DNA from: CBDFGN01 sp965247065
GTDB lineage: Bacteria; Bacteroidota; Bacteroidia; Cytophagales; Cyclobacteriaceae
Direction of reading: 5' to 3'
Assembly (NCBI GenBank): GCA_965247065.1
Contig: CBDFGN010000006.1
Coordinates: forward strand, 868,001-932,000
Length of the DNA: 64,000 nt
Shown one piece after another: positions 8,432 through 18,129 of this stretch (position 1 is its first letter; every line of letters starts with the position of its first letter). The translations under genes and the position numbers were made by a program. Under the pieces are notes generated by a model. It was not told the DNA's origin, searched no databases, and worked only from the letters and a program-made list of their open reading frames with translations.

Positions 8432-10964
8432 TTGCGCCATCTAGTCAATTCACTGTGGATCTTGGGAACGTTTGCGGTCTTCCCAGGCCTTGCCCAGGAC
8501 CTGCTGATCACCGGTGAGGTTACAGACGGCGCTACCGGTGATCCGGTTCCTTTTGCCAACCTGATAATCAAAGGAACGGATAGGGGAACCGTCACCGATT
8601 TTGATGGTCATTACGAGCTACTTGTGCCACCCGGGGACCATTTTTTGGTCGCTTCCTATATTGGTTACGTCACCAAAGCCAAGCCGATAAACACAGGCTT
8701 GAAGCAGTCCATCAACTTTCAGTTGGAGGAGGAACTAAAGAATCTGAAAGAGATTGTTTTTCGAGCCGGAGAGAATCCTGCCTTTCCAATTATGCGCCAG
8801 GTGGTTAAAAACAAGCGGAAGAATGATAAGAAATCCTTGGACGCATACGAGTTTGAGAGCTACAACAAGATCGAATTCGACATAGATAACCTTACTAGCA
8901 AATTCAAAAGTAGGGGTATGGTACAAAAAGTCCAGGCAGTTATTGATAGCGTGGACCGGATAGCCGGTGAGGATGGGAATCCCGTCCTTCCAATTTTCTT
9001 TTCCGAGTCGATCTCCAAATTCTATTTTCGCAATAATCCGAAGCTGCAGAAAGAGCATATCCTTAAGACTAAGATCACCGGAGTGGGCATTCAGGACGGG
9101 ACCCTGGTTTCTCAGCTGATCGGATCGTCGTTTCAAGAGTATAACTTCTACCAGAATTGGCTCAACATTCTCGACAAAGAGTTCGCTTCCCCAATTGCCG
9201 ACGGATGGAGATATTATTACGACGTTTTCCTAATAGACAGTCTTTTCATAGATGACTACTTCTGTTATCGTATCGATGTGTACCCCAAGAGAGATCAGGA
9301 TCTCGCATTCAACGGAACTATATGGGTGACCCAACAGCACTCCGCCTTGAAAAGGGTTGATCTTTTTATAGACAAAAAGGCCAATCTAAATTTCATCGAG
9401 AAGATTAAGATTCAGCAGGAACTTGAAAAGACTGAAGCCGGTCCATGGATTCCAATCAAATCAAGAGTTCTTGTGGATATGGCTGAGGTCAATCCGAATT
9501 ACGCCGGGCTCCTGGCAAAGTTCTATACCTCAAATAAGGACTGGGTCATAAACGAGCCTTATAAGCCGCGGTTTTATAATACTACGATTGTCATGGATGA
9601 GCAGGCAACTGAATTGAATGACAGTTTCTGGGAAACAAACCGACATGATCCCCTTACTCAGACGGAAAGAAATGTTTACAAAATGATCGATACTTTAAGG
9701 ACCATTCCTGTAGTCAAAACCACTACCGATCTGGTAACCTATTTCGCATCCGGGTACGTAGAATGGGGGATAACCGATCTGGGCCCTTGGCCCCTGACGT
9801 ATGCGTTTAATGATATTAATGAGAGCCCCGCACTCACTACTGGCGCGGAAGGGCACCGATTTCGTCTGGGAATGAGGACAAATGAACACCTCAGCAAAAA
9901 AGTGGAATTAAACGGGTACCTGGCCTACGGTACCAGAGACCGGAAACTCAAGTACCAGGCGGGGATAGGATTCATTTTGGATCGCGGCCCCTGGACCCGG
10001 CTTGACTTTAAGTATGGAAAGGATATCCAGCAAGTGGGGCTAAACACCAATGAACGCTTTCAAGGTAGTATTGCTTTTGAAACAGTATGTAAGAAATCGT
10101 AGACTGGTATCACCCTACTGGGAATCAAGGGGCAGTGTATCGCTCGAGCGGGAACTAACCAAAGGATACAACCAAAAAATCGATCTAAAGACCAGATACA
10201 TTGACCCTATTTTCAATTATGCCTATCGGGACAACCCCGATTTGGGAAATGAATCGACATTGTCGGAAGATTTTCGCACCACCGAAATAACCCTGATTTC
10301 AAGATTGGGCCGAGACGAGTTGTGGGTTCAGAATGATAATGAAAGACTAAGCCTGGGTGCCATTAAGGCACCGATCTTAAATCTTGCTTATACTTTGGGA
10401 GTAAGAGATGTGCTGGGAGGCGATTTCCAGTATCACAAGCTTGCAGTACAACTTATTCAGAATCTCAAGATGGGCTTCCTGGGGACCTCAAGGTACAACA
10501 TCCTTGCGGGCCGGGTGTTTGGTCAGGTGCCATTTATGCTCTTAGAGGGCCATATTGGCAATGAGGGACCGTACTATTTTCCTGTGGCTTTTAATTTGAT
10601 GAACTTCTTTGAGTTTGTAAGCGATCAGTGGGTTCAACTAAAGTATCAGCATCAATTCCAGGGGTCCATTCTGAATAAGATCCCATTGATGAAAAAGTTG
10701 AAGTGGCGATTGGTAGGCACAGCAAATGTCCTTTGGGGTGGGATTAGGCAAGAAAACAGGGATATCAACTCTCCCCTTGACAGCAGCGGCAATCCCACGC
10801 TCAAATTTGACGCCTTAGATAGCCGGCCGTACGTCGAATTAGGTTACGGTCTGGAGAATATTCTGAAGATAATACGCGTCGATGCCTTCCATAGACTGAC
10901 TTACCTTGACAAACCCGGCATTAGTGACTTTGGTGTTAAAATAAGCTTTCAGTTCATTTTGTGA
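8432..10964 (+). pseudogene. DUF5686 outer-membrane protein gene with a frameshift
   Basis: A typical Bacteroidota DUF5686/carboxypeptidase-regulatory-like protein split by one frameshift. The 5' part (8432-10102, likely TTG start) has a signal peptide ending near GLAQ and a CarboxypepD_reg-like beta-sandwich (about residues 23-110, GEVTDGATGDPVPFANL), then the DUF5686 body. The 3' part continues in another frame to 10964 (readable from 10050), entering at RRLVSPYWESRGSVSLE and ending in aromatic beta-strands with a terminal FQFIL, as in outer-membrane barrels. The shift lies between about 10060 and 10100. Intact, it would have about 840 residues. It could be a true inactivating mutation or a sequence error; the two halves are otherwise undegraded. 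Confidence 0.8.
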
Positions 10965-10991
10965 TAGCAATTTTGTCTAACTTTCCCAGCA

Positions 10992-12095
10992 ATGAGAACT
11001 TTTTTCATGCTGTCTCTGGGGATTTCTCTAATAGCTTGTGAGCCCAAATTTTCCCAAGATTCCATAGCCGAACCTCCGGTCCTTGATGAATATTTCCTTT
11101 CCAATTCATTGTCGGCTTTGGAGACTTCTCTCCAACAACATCCGTCAAGATCCGAGCTATATTTCCAAAAGGCCTCCTTACTATACTACCTCGATCAAAA
11201 GGGTTCTTTACAGGCAATCGATCAGGCCCTTAGATTGAATTCCAGCAAGGCTGATTACTATTTGCTGAAGGCCCTCATTCATAAAAAGGATGGTCAGCAG
11301 ATCCGGGCCCTGGAAAGTGCACAGCAAGCTGAGCGGTTGGGGGGCAATAAGCTGGAATTGTTTGGGTTGATGGCCGAGCTCCACGCGGACCAAGGGAACT
11401 TTCTGGAAACCCTTAATTACAGCAATCAGGTGATAAAGGTAAATTCCTCTCATCGGGGAGCGATGCTGTTGAAATCAAAAGCTCTTCTGGGCTTGCAGGA
11501 TACGGTCGGCGCTGAATACTTTTTGCGGAAGGCTCTGGATAATGATCCGGAGGGTGGTGAAGGCTATATTCTGGCTCTGAGGATCTTTATGGCCCGGTTG
11601 GAATACGATACCGCATTAGTGCTGCTGCAAGCGGCGTTAGCTCTTGAACCTGATAATCCAGAGCTAGTGCTTCAAACGGGAGAATGGCTGGAAGCAACTG
11701 ACCACCTGGATAGTGCAGAGGGCATATGGCATCGACTAAGCTCCAACCCGGAATTTCAGATCCACTCATGGAGATCTCTCGCCAGCCTAAAGTTTGACCA
11801 GGGCCAATACGATTCGGCTGGTTACTATTCCAATATGATATTGACCCATAACGCGGGCGATCTGGCCGCTCGTTTGACCCTTGCCCGAGCGGCAAACCGA
11901 CAGGGAAATTCGAGGTTGGCAATCGACGAATATGAAGAGATTCTGGCCTCTGATTCGACCCATCAAACAGCCAAAAACGAATTAGAGGATCTGAACCGAA
12001 AAGTTGCATATTTGCAGAGAATCAGACTGGAGTTTGAGAAGCATAAGGCTCAGATCTCCACTATTACTCCCAAGAAACCTGTTCAAGAACCTTAG
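10992..12095 (+). CDS. TPR-repeat lipoprotein
   Basis: A 367-residue protein with a lipoprotein signal (SLGISLIAC, lipobox Cys at about residue 16) and then a run of about eight tetratricopeptide repeats (for example SELYFQKASLLYYLDQKGSLQAI and ADYYLLKALIHKKDGQQIRAL), predicted to be anchored in the periplasm or outer membrane as a protein-protein interaction scaffold. It lies 27 bases after the DUF5686 gene, and its stop codon directly abuts the thrS start, implying translational coupling with thrS. The specific partner is unknown. Confidence 0.8.
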   Translation: MRTFFMLSLGISLIACEPKFSQDSIAEPPVLDEYFLSNSLSALETSLQQHPSRSELYFQKASLLYYLDQKGSLQAIDQALRLNSSKADYYLLKALIHKKDGQQIRALESAQQAERLGGNKLELFGLMAELHADQGNFLETLNYSNQVIKVNSSHRGAMLLKSKALLGLQDTVGAEYFLRKALDNDPEGGEGYILALRIFMARLEYDTALVLLQAALALEPDNPELVLQTGEWLEATDHLDSAEGIWHRLSSNPEFQIHSWRSLASLKFDQGQYDSAGYYSNMILTHNAGDLAARLTLARAANRQGNSRLAIDEYEEILASDSTHQTAKNELEDLNRKVAYLQRIRLEFEKHKAQISTITPKKPVQEP

Positions 12096-14042
12096 ATGAG
12101 TGATATCAATATTACTTTTCCAGATGGAACGGTTAAACAGTTTGCCAAGAACTCAACCAGCTTGGACATTGCCACAACCATTAGTCAAGGTTTAGCCCGG
12201 AATGTGCTGGCCGCCAACGTAAACGGTGAGGTACGGGACGCGTTACGACCTATCGAGGAAGACGCAAGTTTAGAATTGTTGACCTGGTCCGACAAGGATG
12301 GGAAGTCGACCTTCTGGCATTCCTCGGCTCACTTAATGGCTGAGGCGCTGGAAGCACTGTATCCAGGGATCAAGTTCGGAATAGGACCTCCGTTGGATAA
12401 TGGTTTTTATTATGACGTGGATTTTGGTGAGATGGAATTCGATTCCGAGCATTTGGAGAAATTAGAATCCAAAATGTTGGAATTAGCTCGACAAAAGAAT
12501 GACTACCAGCGGCGGCCCATAGGTAAAGCCGAAGCAGTTGAATACTTCACACAAAAAGGAGATCAGTACAAACTTGATCTGCTGCAGGACCTGGAGGATG
12601 GATCAATAACCATTTATCAGCAAGGCGAATTTGTGGACCTCTGCAAGGGACCCCATCTGCCTGATACCGGCTTCATAAAGGCAGCTAAAATTCTGAATGT
12701 GGCGGGAGCGTATTGGCGTGGGGATGAGTCTCGCAAGCAACTCACCCGGATTTACGGAATCACATTTCCCAAACAGAAGGAATTGACTGAGTTTCTTGAG
12801 ATGTTGGAGGAAGCTAAGAAACGGGATCACAGGAAGGTGGGAAAGGAAATGGAATTATTTGCATTTTCAGACCTGGTGGGTCAGGGCCTTCCGTTATGGT
12901 TGCCCAAAGGAGCCATTCTCCGAGAGCGACTTGAAAATTTTATGCGCGAGGCCCAGGTCCGGGCGGGTTATGACCCGGTGGTCACTCCTCATATTGGGAG
13001 CAAGGAGTTGTATGTGACATCGGGACACTATGAAAAGTATGGCTCAGATTCGTTTCGGCCGATCCTAACTCCCAATGAAGGAGAGGAGTTCCTGCTGAAA
13101 CCGATGAATTGCCCACATCACTGTGAAATATATAAAATCAAGCCCCGATCCTACAAAGAGCTTCCGTTACGCCTTGCCGAATTTGGAACGGTCTATCGCT
13201 ATGAACAGAGTGGTGAATTGCTCGGTTTGACACGGGTGCGAGGATTTACTCAGGATGACGCTCATATTTTTTGTCGCCCTGATCAGGTAAAAGAGGAATT
13301 CATTAAGGTTATTGATTTGGTTCTTTATGTTTTTGGGGCATTGGGTTTTGAAGATTACACGGCCCAGGTGTCCCTTCGTGACCCCAATGACCAGCTCAAG
13401 TATATGGGAGATGATGAATCATGGGACCGGGCTGAAAGGCAAATCCAGGAAGCGGCCGGTGAGCGTGATTTGAAGACCGTCATCGAAATTGGAGAGGCCG
13501 CCTTCTATGGGCCTAAGTTAGATTTTCTGGTCAAGGATGTTCTGGGCAGGAACTGGCAGCTGGGCACAATCCAGGTAGATTATCAACTGCCTGAGCGTTT
13601 TGAATTAGAGTATATCGGCGCTGACGATCAAAAGCACAGGCCGGTAATGATCCACCGGGCCCCCTTTGGCTCAATCGAGCGGTTCGTGGCAATCCTGATC
13701 GAACACTGCGCGGGAAATTTTCCTCTGTGGCTGGCTCCAGAACAAATGATAATTCTGCCAATTTCCGAAAAGTATACAGCTTATTCCGAATCGGTTCTCA
13801 CCTTTATGGACAGCAACAATATACGAGGAAAAGTGGATTACAGAGATGAAAAAATTGGCCGTAAAATTAGAGATGCCGAGGTTGCGAAAATACCTTATAT
13901 GATGATCATCGGCGAGAAGGAGGAATCCAGTGGCAGTGTTTCCCTTAGAAAACACTCGAAAGGTGATCTCGGCCAATACGAATTGGATAAGTTCGTGGAG
14001 TACTTCGAGAAAGAGGTAAGAACCAGCCAGAATCTTTCGTGA
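12096..14042 (+). CDS. thrS: Threonyl-tRNA synthetase
   Basis: Class II aminoacyl-tRNA synthetase that charges tRNA-Thr. All family domains are present over 648 residues: N-terminal TGS domain (1-62), the editing domain with HSSAHLMAEAL (zinc/editing histidines), the catalytic core with motif 2 (FGTVYRYEQSGELLGLTRVR) and the zinc-binding Cys in MNCPHHCEIY, and a C-terminal anticodon-binding domain from about residue 545. ATG follows the TPR gene stop without a gap. The order thrS-infC-rpmI-rplT is the widespread translation cluster. Confidence 0.96.
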   Translation: MSDINITFPDGTVKQFAKNSTSLDIATTISQGLARNVLAANVNGEVRDALRPIEEDASLELLTWSDKDGKSTFWHSSAHLMAEALEALYPGIKFGIGPPLDNGFYYDVDFGEMEFDSEHLEKLESKMLELARQKNDYQRRPIGKAEAVEYFTQKGDQYKLDLLQDLEDGSITIYQQGEFVDLCKGPHLPDTGFIKAAKILNVAGAYWRGDESRKQLTRIYGITFPKQKELTEFLEMLEEAKKRDHRKVGKEMELFAFSDLVGQGLPLWLPKGAILRERLENFMREAQVRAGYDPVVTPHIGSKELYVTSGHYEKYGSDSFRPILTPNEGEEFLLKPMNCPHHCEIYKIKPRSYKELPLRLAEFGTVYRYEQSGELLGLTRVRGFTQDDAHIFCRPDQVKEEFIKVIDLVLYVFGALGFEDYTAQVSLRDPNDQLKYMGDDESWDRAERQIQEAAGERDLKTVIEIGEAAFYGPKLDFLVKDVLGRNWQLGTIQVDYQLPERFELEYIGADDQKHRPVMIHRAPFGSIERFVAILIEHCAGNFPLWLAPEQMIILPISEKYTAYSESVLTFMDSNNIRGKVDYRDEKIGRKIRDAEVAKIPYMMIIGEKEESSGSVSLRKHSKGDLGQYELDKFVEYFEKEVRTSQNLS

Positions 14043-14050
14043 TGCAAATT

Positions 14051-14080
14051 TTTGATTATTAAAAATTGCACCGATATTTG
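14051..14080 (+). promoter_or_regulatory. Candidate Bacteroidota promoter for infC
   Basis: TTTG at 14051-14054 and GATATTTG at 14073-14080 are separated by 18 bases, close to the Bacteroidota consensus of TTTG and TAnnTTTG about 19 bases apart (one mismatch in the -7 element). It lies just after the thrS stop, so infC-rpmI-rplT may be transcribed independently of thrS. Confidence 0.4.
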
Positions 14081-14112
14081 CATGTCATTTTCTAAAACTG
14101 GAGGTAATAATC

Positions 14113-14664
14113 ATTAAACAAAGAAGAAACTACCGGGGTCCATTTAGAGTCGAGGAACCCTACAAAGTAAATTCAAAAATCACGGCTGCACAGGTAAGGG
14201 TAGTTGGAGAGAACGTCAGGGTCGACGTTTACGATTTGGATCGGGCGTTACAAATTGCCCGGGATCAGAGCTTGGATCTAGTCGAGATTTCACCTAAGGC
14301 TGATCCTCCGGTTTGTAAGATCATTGATTATTCAAAGTTTAAATACGAGCAAAAGAAAAAGCAGAAAGAGATCAAGTCACGGGCCCACAAAACCGTGGTA
14401 AAAGAAATCAGGTTTGGCCCGAATACCGACGATCATGATTTCAAATTCAAATTAAAGCATGCCATTAAGTTTTTGTCCGATGGGGCGAAGGTTAAGGCTT
14501 ACGTTCATTTTGTTGGAAGAACAATTGTATTTAAGGAGCGTGGTGAAATACTGCTGTTGAAATTCGCTCAAGCTTTGGAAGACTTCGGAAAAGTAGAGCA
14601 ATTGCCAAAGTTGGAAGGCAAAAGGATGTTTTTATTGGTCACCCCGAAGAACCTAAAAAGATAA
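14113..14664 (+). CDS. infC: Translation initiation factor IF-3, AUU start
   Basis: IF-3 binds the 30S subunit and discriminates against non-AUG start codons. No ATG is available: the conserved N-terminal region (QRRNYRGPF, then VRVVGENVRVDVYDLDRAL) lies upstream of every ATG/GTG/TTG codon that would give a full domain. ATT at 14113, 8 bases after a strong TGGAGG ribosome binding site (14099-14104), gives a 183-residue protein of normal length with both IF3-N and IF3-C domains. An AUU start is the established basis of IF-3 autoregulation in E. coli, so the same feedback is inferred here. A TTG at 14236 would delete much of the N-domain and is rejected. Confidence 0.92.
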   Translation: MKQRRNYRGPFRVEEPYKVNSKITAAQVRVVGENVRVDVYDLDRALQIARDQSLDLVEISPKADPPVCKIIDYSKFKYEQKKKQKEIKSRAHKTVVKEIRFGPNTDDHDFKFKLKHAIKFLSDGAKVKAYVHFVGRTIVFKERGEILLLKFAQALEDFGKVEQLPKLEGKRMFLLVTPKNLKR

Positions 14665-14669
14665 TTATT

Positions 14670-14864
14670 ATGCCTAAAGTAAAGACCAAGTCAGGAGCGA
14701 AGAAGCGATTCAAGCTTACAGCGAGTGGCAAACTTAAGAGAAAGCATGCATATAAAAGTCATATTCTGACCAAAAAGGAAACCAAGCAAAAAAGAAACCT
14801 AACCAAGATGACCTTGGTCCATTCCTCTGACAGGAGGAGGGTCAAAAAAATGCTGAATATTTAG
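14670..14864 (+). CDS. rpmI: 50S ribosomal protein L35
   Basis: A 64-residue, very basic protein matching bL35 (MPKVKTKSGAKKRFKLTASG at the N-terminus; the C-terminal part has SDRRRVKKML). It starts 5 bases after infC and is followed by rplT after 73 bases. It is part of the large ribosomal subunit. Confidence 0.96.
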   Translation: MPKVKTKSGAKKRFKLTASGKLKRKHAYKSHILTKKETKQKRNLTKMTLVHSSDRRRVKKMLNI

Positions 14865-14937
14865 GTGGTTCAATATTTACCCGGCTGTTGGTTTGTAAGC
14901 ACCCTGGGGTCACCAGAAGCCCAAAAGATTAGAAAGA

Positions 14938-15285
14938 ATGCCAAGATCTGTAAATGCCGTTGCCTCCAAAGCCCGGCGCAAACGACTACTAAAGCAGGCC
15001 AAGGGATACTGGGGTCGGAGAAAGAATGTATGGACGGTAGCCAAGAATGCCGTTGAAAAGGGTTTGCAATATTCCTACAGGGACCGAAAAGCCCGCAAAA
15101 GGGAATTTCGGAAATTGTGGATCCAAAGAATAAATGCCGGAGCCCGCGAACACGGAATGTCCTACTCCCAGTTTATGGGAGGTCTAAAGAGGGCGAATAT
15201 AGACCTGAACCGAAAAGTGCTGGCTGATTTGGCCATGAATGATCCAACCGGGTTTGCCGAGGTGGCGAAGCTCGCCAAGAGCTAG
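14938..15285 (+). CDS. rplT: 50S ribosomal protein L20
   Basis: bL20, 115 residues, an early-assembly 23S rRNA-binding protein. The N-terminus (MPRSVNAVASKARRKRLLK) and the motif GYWGRRKNVWTVAKNAVEKG are diagnostic. It is the last gene of the thrS-infC-rpmI-rplT cluster. The 73-base rpmI-rplT spacer may carry a leader structure for L20 feedback, but I see no conclusive fold. Confidence 0.96.
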   Translation: MPRSVNAVASKARRKRLLKQAKGYWGRRKNVWTVAKNAVEKGLQYSYRDRKARKREFRKLWIQRINAGAREHGMSYSQFMGGLKRANIDLNRKVLADLAMNDPTGFAEVAKLAKS

Positions 15286-15300
15286 GGCAAGGGCGTGAAG

Positions 15301-15376
15301 CTTCACTTTGTATGCTCCATCCGGGGAAAAGCGGTTTGGAGTTTGGGCAGCAGCAACTTCACACTGTATGCTCCAC
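15301..15376 (+). repeat. Two imperfect 20-bp direct repeats
   Basis: CTTCACTTTGTATGCTCCAT (15301-15320) and CTTCACACTGTATGCTCCAC (15357-15376) match at 17 of 20 bases. They lie between rplT and the tRNA-Met gene. Function unknown; they may be a small duplication remnant. Confidence 0.45.
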
Positions 15377-15392
15377 GCCCAATCTGTTTTTG

Positions 15393-15466
15393 TAGCGAGG
15401 ACGGGATTTGAACCCGTGACCTCAGGGTTATGAATCCTGCGCTCTAACCAACTGAGCTACCTCGCC
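15393..15466 (-). tRNA. tRNA-Met (CAT anticodon)
   Basis: A 74-nt cloverleaf on the minus strand: acceptor GGCGAGG pairs with CCTCGCT (one G-U), D-arm AGCTCAGTTGGTTAGAGC, anticodon loop TTCATAA in a CAGGA/CCCTG stem (one mismatch), T-arm with GGTTCAAATCC. CCA is not encoded (ACA follows). The CAT anticodon also occurs in initiator tRNA and tRNA-Ile2. The first acceptor pair is a G-U, unlike the C-A mismatch of initiators, so elongator Met is the best call, with tRNA-Ile2 not fully excluded. Confidence 0.93.
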
Positions 15467-15923
15467 ATCAAATAAGGTCGAGGTAAAGTTAGACAAACAA
15501 TCCAACATAGGAATATTCCCAAAAAGAATGGTTGGTGGTGGAAAGCAAAGTGATACCATTCCAGAAATGGGGTGGTGATGACCGTTGAAACATGGTTTTA
15601 GGAAAGCACCAAAACATTGCAAGTTCGTGCCGCTATTACCAATTCTTTTAATCCGTTTGAGGTAATTGTCTTTTCCTGGCAAAACCGTAAGATCGGAATA
15701 GATTTGGGCACCTCCCATTTGACACATCCTTAAATTGTAACCGATTATGGTAAGTTTGACATTGGGCCCGGTAATCGATAGCCATTTGGTTTTTTAAGAC
15801 ATTCAGCGGCGGTAGGAATGACTCTTGTTCTTTTCCCATCCTGCCAATCCCAATTTGTGCCCATTTTTATTGTAACTAATCTAAATTTTAATAAATTATA
15901 GTCAATTCGATAATAGGGAGAGC
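15467..15923. other. Intergenic region without a recognised gene
   Basis: About 450 bases between the tRNA and the START-like gene. A 99-codon minus-strand reading frame here runs through the tRNA itself and resembles nothing known, so I take it as chance. The A+T-rich end (15870-15915) is the likely promoter zone for the START-like gene. Confidence 0.4.
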
Positions 15924-16319
15924 ATGCCTAAGCACAAGTTCACCACAGAGTTTGAGATAAACGCCTCCAAAAAAATGCTCTACCCCTACCTCTACTCTCC
16001 GAGCGGTTTGGCCCAGTGGCTAGCTGACGATGTAACTATTAATGAGGATAAGATTTACAACATTATATGGGATGGAGAAGAGCATTTCGCCAAAGTGGTA
16101 TCCCATCGGACCAACAGTTTTGTCAAATTTGAATTTCTTCCGGGTAAGGGCGAAGAACAATCAGAGAGAGCCTATTTGGAGTTTAAACTCGAGATGAACG
16201 AACTGACACAGTCTGTTTTCCTAAGAATCATCGACTACTCGGACAATGAGGATGAAGAGGAGCTTCAGGATATTTGGGAAAGTACGGTAAATGGTCTTAA
16301 GGAGACTGTAGGGGGATAA
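15924..16319 (+). CDS. START-like domain protein
   Basis: A 131-residue single-domain protein of the START/AHSA1-like helix-grip fold common in Bacteroidota. Visible hallmarks are the N-terminal strand HKFTTEFEINASKKMLYPYL, the SPSGLAQWLADDV motif and the C-terminal amphipathic helix ESTVNGLKETV. Such domains bind hydrophobic ligands or partner proteins; no ligand can be named. AGGGAGAG lies just upstream of the ATG. It stands alone, 53 bases before the permease gene. Confidence 0.78.
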   Translation: MPKHKFTTEFEINASKKMLYPYLYSPSGLAQWLADDVTINEDKIYNIIWDGEEHFAKVVSHRTNSFVKFEFLPGKGEEQSERAYLEFKLEMNELTQSVFLRIIDYSDNEDEEELQDIWESTVNGLKETVGG

Positions 16320-16372
16320 GGAAAATCACCTCGATTTGCCGAATTAGCACTATTTTTGCTGTTTGAGTAGAG

Positions 16373-17992
16373 ATGAAACGGCTGGACAAGCTTATTCTGT
16401 TTTCGTTCCTGGGTCCGTTTGTGCTGACCTTCGTTGTGGTCGACTTCATTTTGTTGACCACTTATATGCTCAAGTACTTCGATGAGTTTGTCGGAAAGAA
16501 TCTAGGGGCTGAAGTTTTCGCGGAGTTGATCTTTTATTTCTGCATAAACATGTCCCCAAAGGCTTTTCCGTTGGCGGTTCTGCTATCAACTCTCATGACA
16601 TACGGCAATCTCGGAGAGCATTTCGAGATAACCGCAATCAAAAGTGCGGGCATTTCCCTGGTAAGGACGTTTGTGCCAATTTTTAGCTTTGTGGTTTTGC
16701 TAACCTTTGGCGTTTTCTACTCCAACAATAACCTTGTTCCCAGAGCAAACCTGAAGGCGTATCAACTCCTATACGATATTCGCCAGACCAAGCCCGCAAT
16801 GGACATAAAGCCGGGTGTATTTTACAATGGCTTACCCAATTACAGCATCAAGGTCAATAAGAAATATCCGGATGATATTACTCTCAAGGAGATAATCATT
16901 TATGACCATTCGGAGGGGAGAGGTAACACGACAGTAGTTATGGCTGATTCCGGTAAAATGTACACGTTTTCCAACGATAGATACTTAATGTTAGAATTGT
17001 ATGATGGCACGGCTTACCAAGAGTCAATTCGCCAAAGGGTTAGCCAGAATTATGATCGGGTGGACCCGTTCACCCGAAATTCTTTTAATGAACGTAAAAT
17101 AGTTTTTAGCCTGGCATCTTTCGATTTTCAGCAAACCAATGAAGAGCTTTTTGCAACCAATCGGCTGATGAAAAACATCAAGCAGCTCACCTCGGATATT
17201 GATTCAATGAAATGGCAAATATTCGAGTATAATTACCGGATATATGCAAGCACTATCAAATACTTTGAATACCACCTCAAAGGTTACTATGAGTTGCCTC
17301 AAGAAATGTTGGAAAGAAAGCTTGTCATGGATTCGATTTTCTTGACAAAATCTCAGGATAGCAGTGTCATTGTCATGTTGCAAAGTCAGTACGAAGTTCA
17401 GGCAAAGGCTATTCGAGAAATGAAGCCACTTCCGTCCAGAAAGGAGCTTCCCATGGCCAACCTGGTAGGCAAATCCAAAGTCGTGGCCGCGGTTAGCTGG
17501 CAAAACCGCCGCAATAGGGAATTGATCATCAAGGCGGCGCTGGCAAAGGCCCGTCAAACCAAGAATACGGTTCAGACTAATTTGGATCGCATCGTCAGCT
17601 TCGAACGGAATATTGACCATCACGAAGTTGAAAAGTACAGGAAACTGGCTGAGGCCGTGGCTTGTCTAATCATGTTCACCATTGGAGCCCCTTTAGGAGC
17701 TATAATCAAAAGAGGCGGCCTGGGATTTCCGGTAATAATATCTATCGTCTTTTACGTTTTCTATTACGTTGTTTCTCTCACAACCCAAAAATGGGTAAGA
17801 GAGGGCCTAATGGATCCCATACTGGGAGTATGGATGGCCAATTTGATACTATTTCCGCTAGGCCTGGTATTTCTAAGGCAGGCTAGAAATGACGTTCGTC
17901 TGTTTGAAGCGGATTACTACCGAGTTGTTCTATCAAGATGGCTAAGCAAAGTACCCTCTCAGCAAGAGGAAGCTAGTTTGGCTGCCAATTGA
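16373..17992 (+). CDS. LptF/LptG-family permease
   Basis: A 539-residue YjgP/YjgQ-family protein, probably a membrane subunit of the LPS export machine (LptB2FG). Layout: two or three N-terminal transmembrane helices (about residues 10-110), a large periplasmic beta-jellyroll-like domain, a helical insertion (about residues 265-420) often seen in Bacteroidota versions, and three C-terminal helices with IMFTIGAPLGAIIKRGGLG. The GAPLGAIIKRGGLG segment is typical of LptF/G. F and G cannot be told apart from sequence alone. Its last eight codons lie in a 68-bp tandem duplication. Confidence 0.85.
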   Translation: MKRLDKLILFSFLGPFVLTFVVVDFILLTTYMLKYFDEFVGKNLGAEVFAELIFYFCINMSPKAFPLAVLLSTLMTYGNLGEHFEITAIKSAGISLVRTFVPIFSFVVLLTFGVFYSNNNLVPRANLKAYQLLYDIRQTKPAMDIKPGVFYNGLPNYSIKVNKKYPDDITLKEIIIYDHSEGRGNTTVVMADSGKMYTFSNDRYLMLELYDGTAYQESIRQRVSQNYDRVDPFTRNSFNERKIVFSLASFDFQQTNEELFATNRLMKNIKQLTSDIDSMKWQIFEYNYRIYASTIKYFEYHLKGYYELPQEMLERKLVMDSIFLTKSQDSSVIVMLQSQYEVQAKAIREMKPLPSRKELPMANLVGKSKVVAAVSWQNRRNRELIIKAALAKARQTKNTVQTNLDRIVSFERNIDHHEVEKYRKLAEAVACLIMFTIGAPLGAIIKRGGLGFPVIISIVFYVFYYVVSLTTQKWVREGLMDPILGVWMANLILFPLGLVFLRQARNDVRLFEADYYRVVLSRWLSKVPSQQEEASLAAN

Positions 17993-18023
17993 TTGTTAAT
18001 TACTAAAACTATCCCTACTTTTG
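17993..18023 (+). promoter_or_regulatory. rpsO promoter, copy 1
   Basis: TTG at 17993-17995 and TACTTTTG at 18016-18023 (a perfect TAnnTTTG) are 20 bases apart, matching the Bacteroidota primary-sigma consensus. It overlaps the permease stop region. Confidence 0.65.
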
Positions 18024-18060
18024 CAGACGATTAGAGGAAGCTAGTTTGGCTGCCAATTGA

Positions 18061-18091
18061 TTGTTAATTACTAAAACTATCCCTACTTTTG
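18061..18091 (+). promoter_or_regulatory. rpsO promoter, copy 2
   Basis: An exact copy of the promoter-like sequence 68 bases upstream, created by the tandem duplication: TTG at 18061-18063 and TACTTTTG at 18084-18091. It is the nearer one to rpsO (start 18130), giving a 5' leader of about 30-35 bases. Confidence 0.65.
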
Positions 18092-18129
18092 CAGACGATT
18101 AGAGGAAGCATAGAAATTATTGAGTTAAA

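Larger units (their letters stand above)
17965..18108 (+). repeat. 68-bp tandem duplication at the permease 3' end
   Basis: Two identical 68-bp units (17965-18032 and 18033-18100) are followed by the first 8 bases of a third (18101-18108). The first copy contains the last codons and stop of the permease gene; the second repeats them outside any reading frame. Each unit carries a complete promoter-like sequence for rpsO. The lack of any difference between copies suggests a recent event. Confidence 0.95.

Noticed and set aside
15428..15727. Minus-strand gene overlapping tRNA-Met
   Set aside because: The frame passes through the complete tRNA and shows no protein-like features.
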